The notes: generated by a model from the sequence alone, not told the origin. A stretch of DNA of 6,698 bases from JBHHYN01 sp046757565 (GCA_046757565.1 JBHHYN010000139.1:1-6698); one strand, 5' to 3'; positions 1 through 6,367 are shown, counted from the first letter of the stretch. Made by a program: numbers and translations.

Positions 1-1
1 G

Positions 2-51
2 AATGACGGGCTACTGTTTATATATCAACCCACAGATTCTGCTGAAGACCC
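2..51. repeat. Left arm of a 50-bp perfect terminal inverted repeat
   Basis: These 50 bases are the exact reverse complement of 6649-6698. The match stops sharply at base 51, where the inward-facing terminus reads GGGTCTTCAGCAGAATCTG (minus strand), and 52 no longer pairs with 6648. A shared block of about 50 bases at both ends of the sequence is what an assembler leaves when a contig runs one k-mer into a repeat present as two inverted copies. The GGGTCTT... terminus is reminiscent of insertion-sequence ends, possibly the ISL3 family, but that is from memory and tentative. No transposase is visible. Only 18 bp separate this boundary from the rfaH stop codon. Confidence 0.85.
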
Positions 52-69
52 TATTTTATAAGAGGTTCC

Positions 70-570
70 TTATTTCAGTGACTCGATCAGGGACTCATCC
101 AGTTTCAGATTGATATGCTTTTCTGCAAGCTTTAGCAGTATCAATACTCGATCCTTCGACGAACGCGCCTGGAAGATTGCTTCATATCCTTCAAACGGTC
201 CCTCGGCGATCCGCACCCTGTCACCCTGCTTGAACTCCGTGCCCGGCAGTATCTGGATACCTTCATTGTCTTCACGTTGCCTGAGCGCCGCGATGAGGCT
301 ATCCGGAACACGCGCGGGCCATTGGTCAAACCGCACCAGGTTGGCAACGCCAACGGTGGATCGAATCGGCCTCCAGTCATCGGTTTTATCGCTTAAATGA
401 ATAAACAGATAGCGGGGAAACATGGCCGCAATGACCCGATATGAACGCCCTCGCCTGCGCCTGCGCACGGGCGCAAGAGGCAGGTAGGTTTCATAACCCT
501 GACGTTGCAACTGCTGCTTTGCTATCTCCTCCTGCCGGGGTTTTGAGTGGATGAGGTACCAGGCTTTCAT
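70..570 (-). CDS. rfaH: RfaH-like transcription antitermination protein (NusG paralogue)
   Basis: Specialised NusG paralogue that binds paused RNA polymerase and promotes read-through (and, in E. coli, translation) of long operons for LPS, capsule and exopolysaccharide. The 166-aa product is close to the 162 aa of E. coli RfaH. It starts with the NGN-domain signature MKAWYLIHSKPRQEE and has FPRYLFIHL at about 51-59 and the VGVANLVRF segment at 73-81. A C-terminal KOW-type segment GDRVRIAEGPFEGYEAIF lies at about 116-133. A basic run RRRRRGR lies at 36-42. The linker and C-terminal pattern fit RfaH better than housekeeping NusG, and no secE or ribosomal genes are adjacent. ATG at 570 is fixed as the start by an in-frame TAA 12 nt upstream. 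No clear Shine-Dalgarno sequence precedes it; the leader is a pyrimidine-rich heptamer array. It lies downstream of cysC and probably controls the nearby polysaccharide genes (inference). Confidence 0.9.
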   Translation of the reverse strand: MKAWYLIHSKPRQEEIAKQQLQRQGYETYLPLAPVRRRRRGRSYRVIAAMFPRYLFIHLSDKTDDWRPIRSTVGVANLVRFDQWPARVPDSLIAALRQREDNEGIQILPGTEFKQGDRVRIAEGPFEGYEAIFQARSSKDRVLILLKLAEKHINLKLDESLIESLK

Positions 571-579
571 TGCAGGGAC

Positions 580-628
580 GGTTTAAGGTTCAAGGTTTAA
601 GGTTCAGGGTTTAAGGTTCAGGGTTGAC
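580..628. repeat. Heptanucleotide tandem array (GGTTYAR, about 7 units)
   Basis: On the plus strand the bases read as consecutive 7-mers: GGTTTAA, GGTTCAA, GGTTTAA, GGTTCAG, GGTTTAA, GGTTCAG, GGTTGAC. The array fills nearly all of the 67-bp cysC-rfaH spacer and stops 9 bp before the rfaH start codon, so it forms most of the rfaH leader. Its final unit is half of a perfect hairpin (615-636). The related array at 1421-1505 runs in the opposite orientation. Confidence 0.9.
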
Positions 629-636
629 CCTGAACC
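615..636. terminator. Perfect 10-bp hairpin just past the cysC stop; terminator or attenuator candidate
   Basis: GGTTCAGGGT at 615-624 and ACCCTGAACC at 627-636 are exact complements with a 2-base gap, so a 9-bp stem with a 4-base loop is sterically likely. It begins 1 bp beyond the cysC stop codon. On the plus strand it is followed by TCTATTTTT, which resembles an intrinsic terminator, although no plus-strand gene reads towards it. On the coding minus strand the following bases are TTAAACC, a poor U-tract. It could weakly terminate after cysC, protect the 3' end, or attenuate rfaH. It arises where one heptamer unit sits inverted to the rest of the array. Confidence 0.4.
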
Positions 637-637
637 T

Positions 638-1258
638 CTATTTTTCAATCACGTCCTGTTCGATAAGATAATTCACTACTTCATCCACGCAGTCCTGAAT
701 TGTCTTGGTGTCGGTATCAAGCATTATCTCCGGTGTCCCGGGCGGTTCATAAGGAGAGGAGATGCCGGTAAATTCGGGGATCTCCCCGTTGCGCGCCTTC
801 TTGTACAACCCTTTGGTGTCCCTCGCCTCGCATACCTCCAGAGAGGCATTGCAGTATATTTCGATGAACTCGCCCCGGTTTACCAGGTCCCGGACAATTT
901 TCCTGTCTTTTCGAAAAGGAGAGATAAACGCCGTTAAAGTGATTATCCCCGCATCCATTAATAACCTGCTCAGCTCGCCGATCCTGCGGATATTCTCGGT
1001 CCGGTCTGCGTCGGAAAACCCGAGGTCTTTACATAATCCACGGCGGACATTATCGCCATCCAGGACATAGGTCCTGGCGCCGTTGTTAAACAGGAAGTCT
1101 TCGATGGCATGGGCCAGCGTGGACTTGCCTGACCCGGACAACCCGGTAAACCAGAGAATCACGCTCCTGTGATTATTTAATTTTTCCCTGTCCGCACGCT
1201 TGATGGTGGGTTCGTGCCAGGTAATATTTCTGTTTTTAACGGTTGATTTTTGTTGCAT
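638..1258 (-). CDS. cysC: Adenylyl-sulfate kinase (APS kinase)
   Basis: Phosphorylates adenosine 5'-phosphosulfate with ATP to give PAPS, the substrate for PAPS reductase and the donor for sulfotransferases; cytoplasmic. The 206-aa length is normal for CysC. Visible motifs are the P-loop GLSGSGKST at 39-47, the APS-binding DGDNVRRGL at 67-75, FSDADRTENIRRIGE around 81-95, FISPFRKDR at 111-119 (Ser113 corresponds to the phosphoserine of E. coli CysC), and the lid/substrate segment RDTKGLYKKARNGEIPEFTG at 146-165 followed by SPYEPP. An AAAGGG Shine-Dalgarno lies about 9 nt before the ATG. No cysD, cysN or cysH is present, so this is a solitary copy among polysaccharide genes. That favours supply of PAPS for polymer sulfation over assimilation, as an inference only. 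Heptamer arrays of opposite orientation flank it. Confidence 0.95.
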   Translation of the reverse strand: MQQKSTVKNRNITWHEPTIKRADREKLNNHRSVILWFTGLSGSGKSTLAHAIEDFLFNNGARTYVLDGDNVRRGLCKDLGFSDADRTENIRRIGELSRLLMDAGIITLTAFISPFRKDRKIVRDLVNRGEFIEIYCNASLEVCEARDTKGLYKKARNGEIPEFTGISSPYEPPGTPEIMLDTDTKTIQDCVDEVVNYLIEQDVIEK

Positions 1259-1274
1259 GACATAAAACCCTTTG

Positions 1275-1346
1275 ATTCACCACAGAGGCACAGATATTAC
1301 ACATGGATGTGTGCTTATGTAGTTATGGACCAGTACACAGAGATAA
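1275..1346. repeat. Degenerate CACAGAG-type intergenic repeat
   Basis: The stretch begins TTCACCACAGAGGCACAGA (1276-1294) and later contains TACACAGAGATAATAG (1334-1349), with ACACATGGATGTGTG between them forming a small palindrome around ACATGGATGT. CACCACAGAG...CACAGAG strings occur as dispersed intergenic repeats in many bacterial genomes (recalled, not checked). Here the units are imperfect, as in a decayed copy. It lies in the leader of cysC. Confidence 0.3.
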
Positions 1347-1375
1347 TAGAAATTAAAAATAACTTATAAACGTAA

Positions 1376-1381
1376 ATTATA
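1376..1381 (-). promoter_or_regulatory. Candidate -10 box for a cysC-rfaH transcript
   Basis: The minus strand carries a perfect TATAAT in CAGTATAATTTACG inside the 246-bp ugd-cysC spacer, followed by AT-rich sequence. The -35 region is weak: only TTGGCC at a long 19-bp spacing is visible. Transcription from here would give a leader of about 110 nt before the cysC start at 1258. The spacer is long compared with the tight upstream operon, which makes a separate promoter plausible. Confidence 0.4.
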
Positions 1382-1420
1382 CTGAAACCCGGTCGCTTGC
1401 GGCCAAGTTGTTCATATCTT

Positions 1421-1505
1421 TGAACCCTGAACCCTGAACCATGAACCTTGAACCTCAAACCTTGAACCTCAAACCATGAACCATGAACCTTGAAACCCTG
1501 AACCT
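1421..1505. repeat. Heptanucleotide tandem array (TGAACCN, 12 units)
   Basis: Plus-strand units are TGAACCC (twice), TGAACCA, TGAACCT (twice), CAAACCT, TGAACCT, CAAACCA, TGAACCA, TGAACCT, TGAAACCC (8 bases) and TGAACCT. The final unit runs into the ugd stop codon (1505-1507), so on the minus strand the array starts at the stop as TGAGGTTCAGGGTTTC. It is related to the 580-628 array but inverted relative to it, so the two arrays bracket cysC as inverted repeats. Confidence 0.92.
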
Positions 1506-2809
1506 CATCTCCCTATACAGTGGTATGCAAAGCCGTCATCCTGCATCTGTTCCGGTTCATAGACATTTCTCAAATCAATAAAAACATTGCCACGCATGAG
1601 TGAAAGAATCCGTTTGTGGTCCAGACCCCGGTAGGCATTCCACTCGGTCATTAACACAACTGCGTCCGCGTTTTCAATGGTTTTATAGATATCCTCAAAA
1701 TAGATAACTGAATCCGGCAACAGCTTCGCGGCTTCATCCATTCCTTTCGGATCATGGGCCTGTATGCGGGCGCCGTTTTCAATCAATTTCGGCAGAATAG
1801 ATAGCGATGGCGCCTCGCGCATATCATCTGTTTCCGGTTTAAAGGTAAGCCCCAACACGGCAATCGTCTTGCCTGTTTCACTATCTCCCATGGCCTTCCT
1901 GATTTTATTGATCATTCTCGCCTTCTGTGCTTCATTGACTTCATTGACTGCCTCCACAATCCGGCAAGGCGCCCCTTTTTCCTGTGCGGTGCGGATCAGC
2001 GCCCGGGTATCCTTGGGAAAACAGGAACCACCATAGCCCGGACCTGCATGGAGAAACTTGCGCCCTATCCTGCCGTCCAGCCCCATACCTTTTGCGATGG
2101 CATGCACGTCCGCTCCGACGCTTTCACAGAGCATGGACATTTCATTGATAAAACTGATCTTGGTGGCAAGGAATGCGTTGGAGGCATACTTGACCAACTC
2201 GGCGCTTTCAAGACCCATAGTGATGATCGGTGATTCGATAAGATTCAAGGGCCGGTACAGCTCCTTCAACAACTTTCCGGCGCGCTCGTTTTCGACACCG
2301 ATGACAACACGGTCGGGATGCATAAAATCGGCAATGGCCGCCCCTTCCCTGAGGAATTCCGGGTTGGAGGCCACATCGAAATCCGCATCAGGATTTTCCT
2401 CATTTATAATTCTGTGGACGTTACGCGCTGTACCAACCGGGACGGTGGATTTATCCACCACCACGGTATAGCCTTCAAGATGTTGGGCGATATCCTTTGC
2501 CGCCTGATAGACGTATTTCAGATCGGCATGGCCATCGCCATGCCGGGTCGGGGTCCCTACAGCAATAAAAACGAGATCGCTGCCGGCAATAATCTCTGCA
2601 GAACCGGCCGTAAACTGCAGGCGGCCCTCAGCCATGTTCTTGTCGACAAGTTCTTTAAGTCCCGGCTCGTAAATCGGCATGATGCCGTTTTGGAGTTGCC
2701 GGATCTTTGATTCATCGACATCCACACAGGTCACATTGGCGCCAAACTCCGCAAAACAGGCGCCTGACACCAGACCGACATAACCGCTCCCTATCATGCT
2801 GACATTCAT
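1505..2809 (-). CDS. ugd: UDP-glucose 6-dehydrogenase
   Basis: Oxidises UDP-glucose to UDP-glucuronate with two NAD+, supplying the acidic sugar precursor in the cytoplasm. The 434-aa product has the full family layout: N-terminal Rossmann domain with GSGYVG at 7-12 and acidic residue Asp30 after the second strand, FIAVGTPT at 81-88, STVPVGTA at 121-128, and SNPEFLREG at 148-156. The central helix ELVKYASNAFLATKISFINE carries Lys207 and Asn211. The catalytic segment GPGYGGSCFPKDTRAL has nucleophile Cys263. The C-terminal domain includes GLTFKPETDDMREAPS. The end ...AYHCIGR is typical, so the repeat array touching the stop has not truncated it. It starts 16 bp after the preceding dehydrogenase with only a GGGG-like ribosome site, which suggests co-translation within the same operon. 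GDP-mannose dehydrogenase is the main alternative, but the catalytic motif and length favour Ugd. Confidence 0.93.
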   Translation of the reverse strand: MNVSMIGSGYVGLVSGACFAEFGANVTCVDVDESKIRQLQNGIMPIYEPGLKELVDKNMAEGRLQFTAGSAEIIAGSDLVFIAVGTPTRHGDGHADLKYVYQAAKDIAQHLEGYTVVVDKSTVPVGTARNVHRIINEENPDADFDVASNPEFLREGAAIADFMHPDRVVIGVENERAGKLLKELYRPLNLIESPIITMGLESAELVKYASNAFLATKISFINEMSMLCESVGADVHAIAKGMGLDGRIGRKFLHAGPGYGGSCFPKDTRALIRTAQEKGAPCRIVEAVNEVNEAQKARMINKIRKAMGDSETGKTIAVLGLTFKPETDDMREAPSLSILPKLIENGARIQAHDPKGMDEAAKLLPDSVIYFEDIYKTIENADAVVLMTEWNAYRGLDHKRILSLMRGNVFIDLRNVYEPEQMQDDGFAYHCIGR

Positions 2810-2825
2810 TGACTATGCCCCGGTC

Positions 2826-4112
2826 TCACAGGCGTTCAAGCTGGATGCCGTCCGGCACGGTATCCCTGTCCATGACCCTGTTTACATCAAACACGATCCC
2901 TTTATTGTCCTGCAACAGGCCGTTTATTATGTCCCAACCCCCGTTAATGTATTCAGCGTGTGCGACTGCCAGGATCACGGCACGACAAGGTGTGATTTCA
3001 GGAAAGGTTTTCAGCTTGATACCGTATTCCCTGTACACCTCCTCCCGGTCAGCCTCGGGATCGTGTACCTGGATATCTATATCATACTCGTTCAGTTCAT
3101 GGATAATATCGATGACACGGGTGTTGCGAGTGTCCGGGACGTTTTCCTTGAAGGTAACGCCCAGGACGGTGACCGGATTTTCACTGACGCTAAAACCGGC
3201 CTTTATCATGGTCTTGACGACTTGCGAGGCGATGAATTTTCCCATGCCGTCATTGATGCTGCGGCCGGCAAGAATGACCTGTGGGATATAGCCTTCCATG
3301 GCGGCCTTATGCGTCAGGTAGTAGGGATCGACCCCGATGCAATGCCCGCCGACAAGTCCCGGCCTGAAAGAGAGAAAATTCCATTTGGTCGCCGCAGCAG
3401 CCAGGACATCACCACTATCGATTTGCAGGCGATCGAAGATCAGCGCCAATTCATTCATCAAGGCAATATTCAGATCGCGTTGTGTGTTCTCAATCACCTT
3501 GGCCGCTTCGGCCACCTTGATTGAGGGGGCGCGATGGACACCGGCCGCCACCACACTGCCGTAGACCTGGGCCACAATATCAAGGGTCTCTTCATTCTGG
3601 CCCGATACAACTTTGGTAATCGTGGTAAAGGTATGCTGCTTGTCACCCGGGTTGATGCGTTCCGGTGAATAGCCGACAAAAAAATCAGCGCCGGCACGCA
3701 AACCCGACATTGTTTCCAGAAGGGGAGCACACTGTTCTTCAGTGGCGCCCGGATAGACGGTTGACTCATAGACGACGATATCACCCTTTTTCAGTTGTGC
3801 ACCCACGGTTTTTGACACTGCCGTCAACGCCGTTAGATCAGGATGCTTGGCGGCATTAATAGGCGTTGGCACGGCAACAATATGGAAATCGGCGGCCTTC
3901 AGATCATCAGGATTCGAGGTAAACAGGATGTCCGCCTTCTCCAGGTCAGCTGCAGTCACTTCGTTCGTCTTGTCAATGCCTTTCTTCAACGCTGAGATGC
4001 GTTCGGGATTAACATCAAAACCGATCACCCTGTTTAGTGCGGCGAACGCAATAGCTACCGGCAGGCCGACATAGCCCAATCCTATGACCGATATTTTTCT
4101 GTTGTGTGACAT
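2826..4112 (-). CDS. tviB: TviB/WbpO-type UDP-N-acetylhexosamine 6-dehydrogenase
   Basis: Nucleotide-sugar 6-dehydrogenase that oxidises a UDP-HexNAc to its uronic acid with NAD+. The subfamily includes TviB (Vi antigen, UDP-GlcNAc) and WbpO (UDP-GalNAc). From the 4112 start the protein has 428 aa: GLGYVG at 11-16 with Asp33 downstream, AVPTPI at 80-85, YESTVYPGATEE at 115-126, YSPERINPGD at 148-157, and EAAKVIENTQRDLNIALMNE at 202-221 with Lys205. The catalytic GLVGGHCIGVDPYYL contains Cys258, and the C-terminal GVTFKENVPDTRNTRV is characteristic of the TviB/WbpO branch. An ATG at 4142 would add ten residues, but 4112 is preferred: AAGGT lies 6 nt upstream and the ATG overlaps the epimerase TGA. 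The exact HexNAc substrate cannot be read from sequence, and UDP-ManNAc (WecC-like) is less likely. Confidence 0.88.
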   Translation of the reverse strand: MSHNRKISVIGLGYVGLPVAIAFAALNRVIGFDVNPERISALKKGIDKTNEVTAADLEKADILFTSNPDDLKAADFHIVAVPTPINAAKHPDLTALTAVSKTVGAQLKKGDIVVYESTVYPGATEEQCAPLLETMSGLRAGADFFVGYSPERINPGDKQHTFTTITKVVSGQNEETLDIVAQVYGSVVAAGVHRAPSIKVAEAAKVIENTQRDLNIALMNELALIFDRLQIDSGDVLAAAATKWNFLSFRPGLVGGHCIGVDPYYLTHKAAMEGYIPQVILAGRSINDGMGKFIASQVVKTMIKAGFSVSENPVTVLGVTFKENVPDTRNTRVIDIIHELNEYDIDIQVHDPEADREEVYREYGIKLKTFPEITPCRAVILAVAHAEYINGGWDIINGLLQDNKGIVFDVNRVMDRDTVPDGIQLERL

Positions 4113-4123
4113 CAGTGGACCTT
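4110..4123 (-). promoter_or_regulatory. Ribosome binding site and TGATG stop/start overlap
   Basis: The minus strand reads AAGGTCCACTGATG. AAGGT (4119-4123) is a Shine-Dalgarno sequence 6 nt before ATG (4112-4110), and the epimerase stop TGA (4114-4112) shares its A with that ATG. This decides the start of the dehydrogenase and implies translational coupling of the two genes. Confidence 0.75.
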
Positions 4124-5122
4124 GTAATAATCCCTGTACCATTCAACAAACCTGGCAATCCCGGTCTCTATGGACGTCGATGGAGAATAGTCCACGTCCT
4201 TGATTAAATCGTCCACATCGGCATAGGTCTCCGGGACGTCACCGGGCTGCATGGGTAGAAAATTCTTTTCGGCTTGCATACCCAGACACTCTTCAATGAC
4301 TTCAATAAACCGCATCAACTCTACCGGTTGGTTGTTGCCAATATTATAGAGCCGGTAAGGTGCAAGGCTGGTGCCCGGATCAGGGGCCTTCCCGGACCAG
4401 TCATTGTTTGGCCTGGCTGTCGCATCCAGGGTGCGTACAACGCCTTTTACAATGTCATCAATATAGGTGAAATCACGCTTGTGATGGCCCCGATTAAACA
4501 CATCGATGGGTTTGCCGGAAAGGATATTCCGGGTAAACAGAAACAGCGACATGTCGGGGCGCCCCCACGGTCCGTACACGGTAAAGAAACGGAGTCCTGT
4601 CGTCGGCAGTCCGTAAAGATGACTGTAGCTGTGCGCCATGAGTTCATTGGCTTTTTTTGTCGCTCCGTATAAAGAGACGGGATGGTCGACATTGTCATGC
4701 ACGGAAAACGGCATCCCGGTATTCGCCCCATAAACCGAACTCGATGAGGCATAGACCAGGTGCTCAACCGTGTTATGCCGACAGCCCTCCAGGATATTCA
4801 TGAAGCCCGCCAGGTTGGCGTCCACATAGGCGTTCGGATTCTCCAGTGAATAGCGGACGCCCGCCTGCGCCGCCAGATGAATGACACGCTGTGGCTGCCC
4901 GGTTTTGAAAAGAACCCTGGTTTGTCCTCTCTGTGACAGATCCTGCTTGATAAAACGAAAATTATCCCGACTCTGAAGTTGCAACAATCGATCATTTTTT
5001 AACCGGACATCGTAGTAGGCATTCATATTATCAACGCCTATGACCTCATCGCCCCGCTCCAGCAATTTTTTTGAAACAGCGTGACCGATAAAACCGGCCG
5101 CACCGGTGACGAGTATTCTCAT
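4112..5122 (-). CDS. NAD-dependent epimerase, UDP-glucuronate 4-epimerase-like
   Basis: Extended SDR enzyme that most probably interconverts UDP-glucuronate and UDP-galacturonate in the cytoplasm. The 336-aa product is full length for the LpsL/CapI/Cap1J group. It has the NAD-binding TGAAGFIG at 6-13, then VDNMNAYYDVRLKNDRL from 30, a signature of this group. HLAAQAGVRYS is at 82-92, SSSSVYG at 126-132 holds the catalytic Ser, and YGATK at 152-156 holds catalytic Tyr152 and Lys156. LRFFTVYGPWGRPDM at 177-191 is also typical. The neighbouring ugd makes its expected substrate. Alternatives are a TviC-like UDP-HexNAcA 4-epimerase acting on the product of the adjacent TviB-like enzyme, or a UDP-glucose 4-epimerase. 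The opening motif and length favour UDP-GlcA. No strong Shine-Dalgarno precedes the ATG. It heads the three-gene operon. Confidence 0.88.
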   Translation of the reverse strand: MRILVTGAAGFIGHAVSKKLLERGDEVIGVDNMNAYYDVRLKNDRLLQLQSRDNFRFIKQDLSQRGQTRVLFKTGQPQRVIHLAAQAGVRYSLENPNAYVDANLAGFMNILEGCRHNTVEHLVYASSSSVYGANTGMPFSVHDNVDHPVSLYGATKKANELMAHSYSHLYGLPTTGLRFFTVYGPWGRPDMSLFLFTRNILSGKPIDVFNRGHHKRDFTYIDDIVKGVVRTLDATARPNNDWSGKAPDPGTSLAPYRLYNIGNNQPVELMRFIEVIEECLGMQAEKNFLPMQPGDVPETYADVDDLIKDVDYSPSTSIETGIARFVEWYRDYYKVH

Positions 5123-5179
5123 CTGGAATGAATTCTAAGAGTTTTTTTGTTTGTCCATTCGGCCTCTACGGGCAAACAG

Positions 5180-5188
5180 ATTATATCA
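5180..5188 (-). promoter_or_regulatory. Perfect extended -10 promoter element of the sugar-nucleotide operon
   Basis: The minus strand reads TGATATAAT, matching the extended -10 consensus TGnTATAAT exactly, with TATAAT at 5185-5180. The region 16-18 bp upstream (GTTTTAT) is a poor -35 box, which an extended -10 tolerates. Initiation about 7 bp downstream would give a leader of roughly 50 nt before the epimerase ATG at 5122. It is in the only sizeable gap upstream of the epimerase-tviB-ugd operon. I looked here for an ops/JUMPstart element (GGCGGTAG) and found none. Confidence 0.6.
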
Positions 5189-5228
5189 TGCCCGGGTGAG
5201 GATAAAACGCCGAAGATTTCTACTGAAC

Positions 5229-5263
5229 AAACCGGCTGCCGTCCAGATTACATCGGCTGGTTT
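5229..5263 (-). terminator. Weak hairpin at the end of the YiiX-type gene
   Basis: AAACCGGCTG (5229-5238) and CGGCTGGTTT (5254-5263) pair at 8 of 10 positions with a 15-base loop. On the minus strand the second arm ends in GGTTTGTT, a short and interrupted T-tract. It overlaps the stop codon of the hydrolase gene and could partly separate that gene from the downstream sugar-nucleotide operon. It is not a convincing strong terminator. Confidence 0.3.
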
Positions 5264-6167
5264 ATTCCGCTGTTTTGACGGGAGGGGGCTTTTCTTCCAA
5301 CATACTCTCGGAACTGTCCTGCACCTTTTGTCCTTTTCCGTTTTTTACAGGGATAAAACAATCCCCTTCTATGTTGCAGATCATCCCTTCGGCGTCCCAT
5401 GGCAGCGAGCGATAGGCCGCAACTTCATCAAAATTAAAATAGGGGTACTTGATAATGTCAAAATAGGGTGAATAGTCGAAATCCTTCGGGGTATTCAAAC
5501 GGGTATTGCGCCGATGCAGTTTCAAGCCACCATTATCCTCCCGTTCCGCAATAGGTAATATCGGATAACTTACCGAAGCAAACGCCTCCGCCAGCATGGA
5601 TGAACAGACATTACGGGTCGAGTCACTCATTTTGTGTTCAAACAGTGTGGAGCGCCAGCGTTTCGGTATGAAGGAGTAGGGCAGCAGGAAACGGGCAAGA
5701 TCGAGCAGATGGCGCACATCGTATTCGTAGCCAAGTTGCCCCACCGCATAGGCAATCACCTGTTTCCTGTCAGAGCGGGACAGGCCCCTGGGGCGGCATA
5801 TGCGCAGATGGAATCCCGCATATTTACTCACCGGGCTGATGATAGTCCCCTCCCCCAGCAGCGCCTCGATGAGCAGCTGTTCATGGGGGGCGCCGCTATA
5901 GTGCTCTGCGATACTGTTTTGCACGGTTCCATCCTTAATATCGTCCAGCCGGCCGATATAGAGTGCGGCATGGGTCCAGGAACTGTTGGTTATCGACTTT
6001 ATCACTTCGCTGACGCGGGAGATCCCTTCAACCAGAATAACATCAGCCTGGTGCAACTCCTCACAGAGACGTTCAAAATCCGTCATCGGCACACCGTCAG
6101 GGTACGCCCCCGTCTCTTTATTAAGAAACCCGGTAAGCCTGCCCATTAACAAGTGCTTGATACCCAT
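5262..6167 (-). CDS. YiiX/lipo-like permuted papain-fold cysteine hydrolase
   Basis: Member of the circularly permuted NlpC/P60-papain superfamily (YaeF/YiiX, C92 type), whose enzymes are predicted amidases or peptidases; the substrate is unknown. The 301-aa protein keeps the permuted catalytic order: His66 in SSWTHAALYIG, acidic Glu101 in LLIEALLGEG, and Cys188 in TRNVCSSMLAEAF. ADVILVEG at 41-48 matches the strand that opens the domain, and PKDFDYSPYFDIIK at 227-240 is a C-terminal signature I associate with proteins annotated as lipo-like in gammaproteobacteria. No signal peptide, lipobox or membrane helix is evident at the N-terminus, despite the 'lipo-like' label. The last 25 or so residues are polar and Pro/Glu/Lys rich. 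A good promoter lies 130 bp upstream. It is separated by 139 bp from the epimerase, so it may form its own transcript. A role in cell-envelope or polymer processing is inference from its location. Confidence 0.82.
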   Translation of the reverse strand: MGIKHLLMGRLTGFLNKETGAYPDGVPMTDFERLCEELHQADVILVEGISRVSEVIKSITNSSWTHAALYIGRLDDIKDGTVQNSIAEHYSGAPHEQLLIEALLGEGTIISPVSKYAGFHLRICRPRGLSRSDRKQVIAYAVGQLGYEYDVRHLLDLARFLLPYSFIPKRWRSTLFEHKMSDSTRNVCSSMLAEAFASVSYPILPIAEREDNGGLKLHRRNTRLNTPKDFDYSPYFDIIKYPYFNFDEVAAYRSLPWDAEGMICNIEGDCFIPVKNGKGQKVQDSSESMLEEKPPPVKTAE

Positions 6168-6299
6168 AGATTCGATCCGATCCGCTCTACTGACTGTTTC
6201 TAATGATACTATGCAAACTTAACACCATACTTCATTTGATGCATTACCGAGCAATGCTACTTCAAATTTTATGCATGTGAAATTGGCATTACAACGGGA

Positions 6300-6328
6300 A
6301 ATATAGCAGAAATTACTATAATTTTCAA
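6300..6328 (-). promoter_or_regulatory. Sigma70-like promoter for the YiiX-type gene
   Basis: On the minus strand TTGAAA (6328-6323) and TATATT (6305-6300) are separated by exactly 17 bp, each one base from consensus. Transcription would start near 6293, leaving a leader of about 125 nt before the ATG at 6167. Just upstream of the -35 box, AGATA (6331-6335) and TATCT (6343-6347) form a small inverted repeat that could be an operator or merely AT-rich symmetry. A TATCAT closer to the gene (around 6205) is a weaker alternative without a good -35. Confidence 0.55.
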
Positions 6329-6367
6329 TAAGATATATATTCTATCTCAAAATAAAATGAGAAATGC

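Noticed and set aside
70..570. The NusG paralogue as housekeeping NusG.
   Set aside because: There are no secE, rplK or rplA neighbours. The opening MKAWYLIHSKPRQEE, 166-aa length and polysaccharide context match RfaH.
1421..1505. The heptamer array considered as a CRISPR array.
   Set aside because: The units are contiguous 7-mers with no spacers, and there are no cas genes.
2796..3524. A 242-residue plus-strand open frame opposite the TviB-like and ugd genes.
   Set aside because: It lies antisense to well-conserved dehydrogenase coding sequence with intact catalytic motifs, shows no recognisable domain, and fits a frame shadow.
4113..4142. The upstream ATG at 4142 as start of the TviB-like dehydrogenase.
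   Set aside because: It would add ten unconserved residues and a longer overlap with the epimerase. The 4112 ATG has an AAGGT site 6 nt upstream and the classical TGATG overlap.
5634..6149. A 171-residue plus-strand open frame opposite the YiiX-type gene.
   Set aside because: The minus strand encodes a complete family member with all catalytic residues, and the plus frame has no recognisable motif or ribosome site.
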